DNA of 48,999 nucleotides from Methylococcaceae bacterium (GTDB lineage Bacteria > Pseudomonadota > Gammaproteobacteria > Methylococcales > Methylomonadaceae): NCBI GenBank assembly GCA_013141155.1, contig JABFRM010000246.1, positions 1 through 48,999 of the forward strand, in the 5' to 3' direction. A program made the translations under genes and the position numbers. The notes below the pieces were generated by a model. The model saw only the letters and a list, made by a program, of their open reading frames with translations. It did not search any database and had not been told where the DNA came from. This document shows, one piece after another, positions 42,848-48,999 of this stretch. How positions within the stretch are numbered: position 1 is the stretch's first letter; the number at the start of each line of letters is the position of its first letter.

Positions 42848-43786
42848 TTAAAACTCCATTTCTATTGTGCTATATATTGGATCATTAAAGGTTTCATCGA
42901 TAGCTTTAGCAAACGGGGTATAAGGTACACCAAAGATATTTGGCCAATCGAGTACCTCAAACTCATCTTTGGCGATTAAAGCTGCCAATTGCTGAGTAGT
43001 AAAAGGTGGGTTTTTATCAAACAACCCCCAAATCCATAGTAAACAATGAAACAGGGCATAGGGCATTTTTACAAGCATTGCCTTGGCTCCCGTAACGCGT
43101 TTAATTTCACGGATAATATCAATGTAATCAATTTTCTCATGCCCAGAGATATTGTAAACCCCACCCTGAATGTGATTTTCGATGCAGCTAATAATAATAT
43201 TGCAAAAATCTCCGACATAAAGCGGTTGGCGCATATAACGCCCATGACCGGGAATTGGAAATGCTGGCGTTTTTTGCATAAACCTTGATAGCCAACCTAA
43301 ATGCTTGCGATCAAACCAACCAAACATGAGCGTGGGACGCAGGATCGGACAAGGGATTCCACTTTCCAACACCATGCGCTCTTGATCTTTCTTGGTGCTG
43401 GTATAGGCATCATTTGCTGCAGATTCGACCACGGAAGAACTGATATGCACCAAATAAGGTACGTTATGTGCCTTAATTTGATCGAGAATCAAACGTGTAG
43501 CGTCAAGGTTATTATGCACAAATTTGTTGTACGCATTGCCGCCAATCTGCGCTTGTAACATAATGACTACATCGGCAGCTTCAAAATGACGCTGCCATTT
43601 GCCAGGCTCAGCAAGATCAGCATACTCAATATCAATATCAGGCTGTACTTTTTGCAAAATTTTTAGGTTAGCTTGGTGCTTGTCAAGCACGATTATATTG
43701 TTATACCCAGCTATTTTTAAACGAGCAACTAGATTTTGACCGACAAGTCCAGCACCACCAGGTAATATAATGCGTTTTTTTTTCAT
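42848..43786 (-). CDS. NAD-dependent epimerase/dehydratase (extended SDR)
   Basis: A 312-residue extended SDR enzyme. The Rossmann motif GGAGLVGQNLVARL is at the N-terminus. The catalytic Ser/Tyr/Lys set is visible as HISSSVVESAAND then YTSTKKDQERMV (YxxxK). LRPTLMFGWFDRKHLGW follows. The substrate is probably a nucleotide sugar or a lipid-linked sugar. The ATG at 43786 is chosen, with GGA before it; in-frame starts at 43801 (ATG) and 43855 (TTG) extend into the neighbouring gene. Confidence 0.88.
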   Translation of the reverse strand: MKKKRIILPGGAGLVGQNLVARLKIAGYNNIIVLDKHQANLKILQKVQPDIDIEYADLAEPGKWQRHFEAADVVIMLQAQIGGNAYNKFVHNNLDATRLILDQIKAHNVPYLVHISSSVVESAANDAYTSTKKDQERMVLESGIPCPILRPTLMFGWFDRKHLGWLSRFMQKTPAFPIPGHGRYMRQPLYVGDFCNIIISCIENHIQGGVYNISGHEKIDYIDIIREIKRVTGAKAMLVKMPYALFHCLLWIWGLFDKNPPFTTQQLAALIAKDEFEVLDWPNIFGVPYTPFAKAIDETFNDPIYSTIEMEF

Positions 43787-43832
43787 ATAATATCCATTCA
43801 TCAAATTTAAGGGTAATGGCAGGCTGATTGCC

Positions 43833-45491
43833 TTATTTAATAGGATGCCGTCCAATCTTCAAAACAAAAACATCACGAAAAATATTATGACTAGCAGAAA
43901 GTCCTACCCCATAAAAAATTGCCACCAAGGGAATGATAGAAATATATTCTTTAAATCGCATTCCCAATAAAACATAAGAAGCGGCAGAAAATGTTGCTAT
44001 GGCGCAAAGCAATACAAAGCCAAGAAATCTAACGCTAGCGTTAGTAGAAAACAAAACACCCAGCATAGCACCTACAAAAATCAATAACTCCATCCAGCGT
44101 GGCATAATAATTGAGGTGAAACTCTCGAAGCCTAAAATGCCAGGACGCCAAACTACCTCTTGCGGGTTCCAATATAGCTGAGAGATAGGAGGATTATGTA
44201 CATGCACAGTTGGAATGATTTTAATAAATCCATTTTTATGATTGATGTTTTCACCAAAAATTAATGCCAGTTTATTTGAATAAAACGGCACCATTATCAT
44301 TTGCTTATCGTAAGTAGACCAAGACTTAATACCCGTGAAAATCTTATTTATATAAATCATAGGATTAGACAATAATGCTTCTTTAAAAGTTGCAATTCCT
44401 AAAGCATCAATTTCAGGAAATCCGATATACCAATATAAGGGAATTGCAGAAAGTTCAGTGATAAACCCATTAGGTAAAGGATTTGACTTTAAAAAAACAA
44501 TTAACTCATTTTTAGAAAGACGCATAATTTGGCGATACTTAATGTAGTATGCGTCACGCACATCCGCTGGGGCGCCCGTTTCAATACAACAATATGCCCT
44601 AGCCGTAGAATAATCAACAGGTACTACTGAGCTGAGCGCTTTCCATCGAAGGGAGTTAATTTCAAGTTGCTCAGACGGCAAAGAAAGATATTGACTAGGT
44701 AAATCGTTTAACAATACCCATGCATGATCATAATTTAGCTGTTTTGACTTTGTTGTAGGATAGTGAAAAAACTCGACGAAAGCTAAAATTAAAGCCAAGC
44801 ATGACACTATAGACATTGAGATTACAAAAAATTTCCAACAAACACTTTTTCTATCAAATATGAGAATTAATGCAAGGATTGGAAAAACAAGTAAGGCGTT
44901 ATATTTAACCAAATAAGCATAAGAAAAAATGACCCCTGAAAAAGCATAACCTATTATTTTTTTTTTATTAGACTTACAAATAAATGCCTGTGCGGAAAGT
45001 AAAAATGATAGTGCCATTAATTCTCCAAGCAACCATTCTGGAGCTGCTGAGTCAACTCCAGCCATAAACAAGGTACTTAAACCCCAAACAAGGCACATTA
45101 TAATCGCTGACAATTGGTTAAATACATTCGTACAAATGATAAGGCAGCATAGCAGTAAGCCAGTATGCAACAAAAACTGAAGCCGTTGAATTTCGTTAAG
45201 CCAAGCTATATCATATATAGTGCTTCCTTGCGGCACATCAAAAATGCTTAGCAAAACCATGAAAAATGCGGGATAACCACTTGCGTGAACCAAGTTAGAC
45301 ACTTGATCATGCATCATTGCTAAATAGTTTGGATAATCATAGGCAGCTACATTGATTGGATAAGTAAAAAAGAAGAAAAAATTAACCACCAATACAAACA
45401 AAAAGATAAACGCTAAATACTTATTTTTTGACAACAATAACAATGAATGCCTTTTCGCAGAAATCATAGACTGCATTTTCAATAATTTCAT
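43833..45491 (-). CDS. Polytopic membrane protein, glycosyltransferase-like
   Basis: A 552-residue protein with about ten membrane helices, a large extracytoplasmic part at about 250-450 and a helical end. The early acidic and aromatic loop AYDYPNYLAMMHDQVSNLVH then ASGYPAFF resembles the first loop of dolichyl/undecaprenyl-phosphate-sugar-dependent glycosyltransferases (GT-C fold). No closer family was recognised, so the sugar and acceptor are unknown. The 3' end runs to 47 bp before the epimerase ATG. Confidence 0.7.
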   Translation of the reverse strand: MKLLKMQSMISAKRHSLLLLSKNKYLAFIFLFVLVVNFFFFFTYPINVAAYDYPNYLAMMHDQVSNLVHASGYPAFFMVLLSIFDVPQGSTIYDIAWLNEIQRLQFLLHTGLLLCCLIICTNVFNQLSAIIMCLVWGLSTLFMAGVDSAAPEWLLGELMALSFLLSAQAFICKSNKKKIIGYAFSGVIFSYAYLVKYNALLVFPILALILIFDRKSVCWKFFVISMSIVSCLALILAFVEFFHYPTTKSKQLNYDHAWVLLNDLPSQYLSLPSEQLEINSLRWKALSSVVPVDYSTARAYCCIETGAPADVRDAYYIKYRQIMRLSKNELIVFLKSNPLPNGFITELSAIPLYWYIGFPEIDALGIATFKEALLSNPMIYINKIFTGIKSWSTYDKQMIMVPFYSNKLALIFGENINHKNGFIKIIPTVHVHNPPISQLYWNPQEVVWRPGILGFESFTSIIMPRWMELLIFVGAMLGVLFSTNASVRFLGFVLLCAIATFSAASYVLLGMRFKEYISIIPLVAIFYGVGLSASHNIFRDVFVLKIGRHPIK

Positions 45492-45594
45492 AATGAATTT
45501 TCCAATTTAGCGGCTCTAACATCGGATACCAGTGCAAGCCTTGATTTATCTTTTGTTTCGTAATATTAACTAGAATGTTAGATGTAACTAAACC

Positions 45595-46503
45595 CTAAAC
45601 GCGTTCTATCCATAAACTTCCACCACCACCGAGCTTCGGATAGCGCGGAAATGTGTCTTGAACCTCAGCAGTGTATCGAGTGCCCATAAAATGCGCTGCC
45701 CACATTACCTTCCACTCGTTATTAAATTGTAAAAATGCACGAAGCAAATACTGTTCGTTCCAATTTCGCCCTTGGTCAATTACCCATACTTTAGGGTATT
45801 CATCGGGCAAGAAAATATCATGCACATGCACCATGACACCTTTTTTCAGGCGTGGCAACACTTCAAAAAACAAATAATTGACATCACTGCCTACTTTGGA
45901 AACATGAGATGAGTCGATAAACAGAATATCGCCAGAATCTAGTCGGTCAAAGAATGATAACTCAACATCCTCAACTTTTTGTTGAACGAGTCTGGTGATG
46001 CCCTCTACTCCATCAATCAGGAATTGTCTTGGAAACGGCTCAATACAACTGAAATCAAGTTTTGAATCTAGTAGACGGCGATTTACGTCGGCGGTAATTA
46101 AAGATGAAAAACCACTGCCAACCTCAATCACAGCCTTTGGGCGGAAATGACACAAAGCGGCATAGAGGAACTCAGCATCAAGCACTGGGTATTGGTCATT
46201 GCTGTAAAAATAGGTAGTTGAATTGCCTGGGTGTTCAAGCGGATAGTCAATAGCAGCAGTGTAGGGCTTTAGCTTCAGTAATAATGCTAATTGGTCTTGT
46301 ATGTTCAATTCAATACCAGGCATCTCGTTGACTGGTGCCCATAATTTTTCTTCACGATTACGAATATCAACTGGATCAGCTATTGGCGAGTAGAAATGCC
46401 CAATGGGGAATAATAATGAAATATCATCGGTATTACTAGAGGTGCTTGTGGGTACAGCATCAACAATTTTGTTGCATATCTTTGATAAATTTTTTTTTAA
46501 CAT
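45595..46503 (-). CDS. SAM-dependent methyltransferase (Methyltransf_24 type)
   Basis: A 302-residue class I methyltransferase. The SAM region AVIEVGSGFSSLITADVNRR lies at about 126-145. CIEPFPRQFL contains the acidic residue for the ribose, and ILFIDSSHVSKVGSDVNYL plus MVHVHDIFLPDEYP add metal-binding acidic residues typical of the TylF/CmcI-like group. It probably O-methylates a sugar. It lies between the acyltransferase and the polytopic protein genes. Confidence 0.87.
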   Translation of the reverse strand: MLKKNLSKICNKIVDAVPTSTSSNTDDISLLFPIGHFYSPIADPVDIRNREEKLWAPVNEMPGIELNIQDQLALLLKLKPYTAAIDYPLEHPGNSTTYFYSNDQYPVLDAEFLYAALCHFRPKAVIEVGSGFSSLITADVNRRLLDSKLDFSCIEPFPRQFLIDGVEGITRLVQQKVEDVELSFFDRLDSGDILFIDSSHVSKVGSDVNYLFFEVLPRLKKGVMVHVHDIFLPDEYPKVWVIDQGRNWNEQYLLRAFLQFNNEWKVMWAAHFMGTRYTAEVQDTFPRYPKLGGGGSLWIERV

Positions 46504-46558
46504 ACATTTAGATACCTTGGAGATTTATTGAAGTACGGTAAGTAATGAATCATTTTCT

Positions 46559-47614
46559 TTAGTAACTTGAAGCATTGCTCATTGTGTCCGAGCTTAAATC
46601 ATTGTTGGACGGGGGGCGACGCGGCTTAAGTGCTAAGAAGGGGCGTTCGATTAGATGCCAAGACAGAATTGCGCAGACAAGGGCGAACGTGAAACAAATG
46701 GGCAGATAAATCTCAAAAGGCAAGTTCGGATATAGATAAACTACCGCCTGCTGAATTGGAAAAGCGTAAATATATATCCCATAAGAATAATCGCCACTAC
46801 TGGTCAGCCATGAAAGCAGTCGATTTTGATCTAAACCAAAAGCTAATACTGCTACAGGTAATAATAACCATGACATAATTGACAACGTTGGTAACCAGCG
46901 TTCAAGACAGAGTAATCCAATGCAGGCCAGTAGAGCCGTTGATAAAGAGAAAAATCTTTTGATATTGAATAAATAAAATGTAGCGCCTACCCAAAAATAA
47001 GTACCACAAATAAATGCTTGCCGCAAATCAGAGGCATACATAATAAACATTTGCTCAGTGCGCTGTGCCCAGAAGTAAGTAGTAAAAACAAAGATTATCG
47101 TAAGCATGAGAAATACCCATCTATTTCCCCGTAAAAAACCAATAATTGCAACGATTATGTACATTAAAAATTCAATGGGTAAGCTCCATAATGAGCCATT
47201 GACAGCATTTGGAACCCGATTCTCTGCAAATACGCCAGGCAAATAATAAGTAATATAAAGCCTAATATTGTGTAAATAGCCCCAAGTAAAGGCGCTTTTA
47301 AAATAATCGTTAAGCGTTAAGGTGGTTAAAATAGGGCCTAATACAAAAATAGATAACAAAATACAGCCTATCAGCCCTGGAAATATTCTTAATGCTCTTC
47401 GAATGAAAAACCGACCAAGATGGGGATCACTCTGCCAACTTTGAGTAATTAAATAACCACTGATTGTAAAAAATATAAAAACACCTAATGATCCCAATGG
47501 TGACCAAGATAAAAACAGGGGAGCGGGAAATCCTAAAAAAACAAATGAATGTCCATAAAGAACTAAACTAGCCGCAATCATGCGCAACGCATTGAGGTTA
47601 TTATTTATCATCAA
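46559..47614 (-). CDS. Acyltransferase 3 family (OafA-like)
   Basis: A 351-residue membrane protein with about ten helices. The catalytic His sits in AASLVLYGHSFVFLG (about 21). The conserved FFIRRALRIFPGLIGCILLS (R-R-x-x-R-I-x-P) lies at about 70, and the end has HLIERPFLALKPRR. Such proteins add acetyl groups to O-antigen or exopolysaccharide. It lacks the C-terminal SGNH domain of some relatives. It overlaps the GT2 gene by 14 bp. Confidence 0.92.
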   Translation of the reverse strand: MMINNNLNALRMIAASLVLYGHSFVFLGFPAPLFLSWSPLGSLGVFIFFTISGYLITQSWQSDPHLGRFFIRRALRIFPGLIGCILLSIFVLGPILTTLTLNDYFKSAFTWGYLHNIRLYITYYLPGVFAENRVPNAVNGSLWSLPIEFLMYIIVAIIGFLRGNRWVFLMLTIIFVFTTYFWAQRTEQMFIMYASDLRQAFICGTYFWVGATFYLFNIKRFFSLSTALLACIGLLCLERWLPTLSIMSWLLLPVAVLAFGLDQNRLLSWLTSSGDYSYGIYIYAFPIQQAVVYLYPNLPFEIYLPICFTFALVCAILSWHLIERPFLALKPRRPPSNNDLSSDTMSNASSY

Positions 47615-48999
47615 ACCTACTCAACAAGTTTTCATTATTCTTTACTGCGGCATCGTAACTTATATCCAATAGCTTTTGTCTTTTAACCCTTTCGTTAAGA
47701 TCGAACGGCGTCCTAAAAATAGACGTTGTTTTTTTAATAAATTTAAACTCATTATTCACCGCATATTTTATCCATAAGTTCCAATCTTCTAATTGATCCA
47801 TGGACTCGTCAAAACCACCGAGATTATCAAATAATTCCCGCATAAATAAAATAGACTGTATAGGTATATAGTTTTCTTTTAATAACCGTTCTCTTGAAAA
47901 TTCTTGATAAAAATAAGGCAAGGTTGTGTGCATCATTTCTTGATAGCTTTCTATATTACCTTGGGTATCTTTATTGACCTTGGTGTGAACATCCCAAGCC
48001 AAAGAATAAGCAGCTTTAATTTTATCGTTACTCATTAACTCAGCAACCAAAACTTCAACATGATCTGCCATTAATAAATCATCATCATCTAAGAACATTA
48101 GCATTTTGCCTTTTGCTAAGCTCAATGCCTTATTGCCTGCATAAGAACGTCCTTTTTTAGGAAGTGCCTTATAAATAATATTGTATTTTTTAGAATAGCT
48201 TTCTTTCAACCTATCAACAAGTGGCGCCATGGTGTCACCACCATCCTCCACAATAAGGTGTTCAATATTAGGATAAGTTTGATTAAGTACCGATACGATG
48301 CAATCTTTAAGCAATAACTCTCTACCTCGATAAGTGCGCGTAATAATACTGACTAAAGGCAATGCTTCAGTAGTTGCAATTTGTTTTTTGCATTCATAGA
48401 AAGCACCCTCTCTTATCATTTCATAGTCAAATTTTCTGAAGGGAAAATATTGATCAGAAGATTTTCGTGACCCAAGAAAATATCCCGTATTTTTAATCAG
48501 CTCGCCTAAGTTACCAAATACCAATCGCCTGCTACCTTCAAATCCAGCACCTTTTATTAATAATCCAATTTGTAAAGTAATGGCGCCAAAAATATCTCTA
48601 ATGCTCCCATATCTAAAGCGAATATAGGTATTTGATAATATGCTGCCAGTAAATTGTAATGTTTTAATTTGATGCGCTTCTTCGTAAGTGTAGTGATAAA
48701 CCACTGCTGACGGTACGTACTTTAAAACAAAACCATTCGATCTAAAACGGTAAGATAACTCAACGTCTTCACCATACATAAATATTTTTGGATCATAGCC
48801 ACCAACATGCTCAAAGGTTGTTCTGCGCATTAATATGCAGGCGTGTGAAGACCAAGAAACGTGAAAAGTAATGGGATCGTAATATTTTGGATGTTCATAA
48901 GGTTTTTGACGAAACTCCCATGATGCAACATTTTTATCGTCACACACGGCCAAACAAACTGCATTGATTATGGCATCAGTTTCAAATTCAATATCTATA
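47601..48999 (-). CDS. Two-domain glycosyltransferase family 2 protein (5' end outside window)
   Basis: The frame stays open to the window edge, so the N-terminus is missing. About 465 residues are visible. The first 160 are the C-terminal half of one GT2 domain (YGEDVELSYRFRSNGFVLKY and VVYHY). The next part starts a second, complete GT2 domain: LVSIITRTYRGRELLLKDCI, VLNQTYPNIEHLIVEDGG and the D-x-D-like MLFLDDDDLLMADHVEVL, with QLEDWNLWIKYA. Two active sites suggest a bifunctional or alternating enzyme. An in-frame TTG at 48953 is not a credible start. Confidence 0.85.
   Translation of the reverse strand, partial: IDIEFETDAIINAVCLAVCDDKNVASWEFRQKPYEHPKYYDPITFHVSWSSHACILMRRTTFEHVGGYDPKIFMYGEDVELSYRFRSNGFVLKYVPSAVVYHYTYEEAHQIKTLQFTGSILSNTYIRFRYGSIRDIFGAITLQIGLLIKGAGFEGSRRLVFGNLGELIKNTGYFLGSRKSSDQYFPFRKFDYEMIREGAFYECKKQIATTEALPLVSIITRTYRGRELLLKDCIVSVLNQTYPNIEHLIVEDGGDTMAPLVDRLKESYSKKYNIIYKALPKKGRSYAGNKALSLAKGKMLMFLDDDDLLMADHVEVLVAELMSNDKIKAAYSLAWDVHTKVNKDTQGNIESYQEMMHTTLPYFYQEFSRERLLKENYIPIQSILFMRELFDNLGGFDESMDQLEDWNLWIKYAVNNEFKFIKKTTSIFRTPFDLNERVKRQKLLDISYDAAVKNNENLLSRFDDK

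Overview
The window comes from a gammaproteobacterium that is very probably a methanotroph or other methylotroph of the order Methylococcales. The strongest marker is mch (methenyl-tetrahydromethanopterin cyclohydrolase) next to an ATP-grasp gene, since H4MPT-linked C1 enzymes in Proteobacteria mark methylotrophy. Gene content such as surE-pcm, dnaB-alr, lplT, comEC and a polar-type flagellin block fits Gammaproteobacteria. The genus cannot be fixed from sequence alone. No rRNA, tRNA or CRISPR array was seen.

Layout. 1-132 is the 3' end of an IS481-like transposase. 134-12149 is mainly housekeeping: DUF2062 protein, yicC, a Ser/Thr kinase, lplT, a secreted protein, an Smr protein, surE-pcm, a TetR regulator, comEC, an unusual dihydrolipoamide-dehydrogenase-like flavoprotein and thiE. 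12169-13083 is a TSUP permease, followed by a repeat-rich gap. 13621-18722 is a flagellar filament block: a CBS-nucleotidyltransferase possibly serving filament glycosylation, then flagellin behind a near-consensus sigma-28 promoter, flaG, fliD, fliS and fliT.

18725-24917 is bounded by two inverted 220-bp remnants of a REP-associated transposase. Between them lie dnaB and alr, then an accessory insert (HipA-like kinase, DUF3037 protein, Uma2 nuclease), then a 529-bp identical duplicate of the alr 3' end. The order full alr, cargo, 5'-truncated alr is what a single-crossover integration would leave. 24953-28688 (minus) reads as a possible transcription unit of a fused MFS/spermidine-synthase-like protein, the ATP-grasp protein and mch. 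A Lon-family protease and a membrane diguanylate cyclase follow.

32923-37467 (minus) is a complete type I secretion system (ABC exporter, HlyD adaptor, TolC-like outer membrane protein) with no recognisable substrate in the window. From 37636 to the end everything is on the minus strand. It is a surface-glycan region (HAD heptose-phosphatase-like protein, GtrA, two methyltransferases, FAD oxidoreductase, epimerase, polytopic glycosyltransferase-like protein, acyltransferase, two-domain GT2 enzyme), interrupted at 38.5-40.5 kb by a toxin-antitoxin cluster. In that cluster a 415-bp duplication, carrying an AbrB antitoxin plus a VapC stub, flanks a second vapBC pair, with terminator-like palindromes at the module edges.

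The main points of interest are the alr-associated insert with its HipA-like/DUF3037 pair, the flavoprotein whose redox CX4C motif has become Tyr-X4-Cys-X2-Cys, the GmhB-like phosphatase without a zinc knuckle, and the duplicated antitoxin module.
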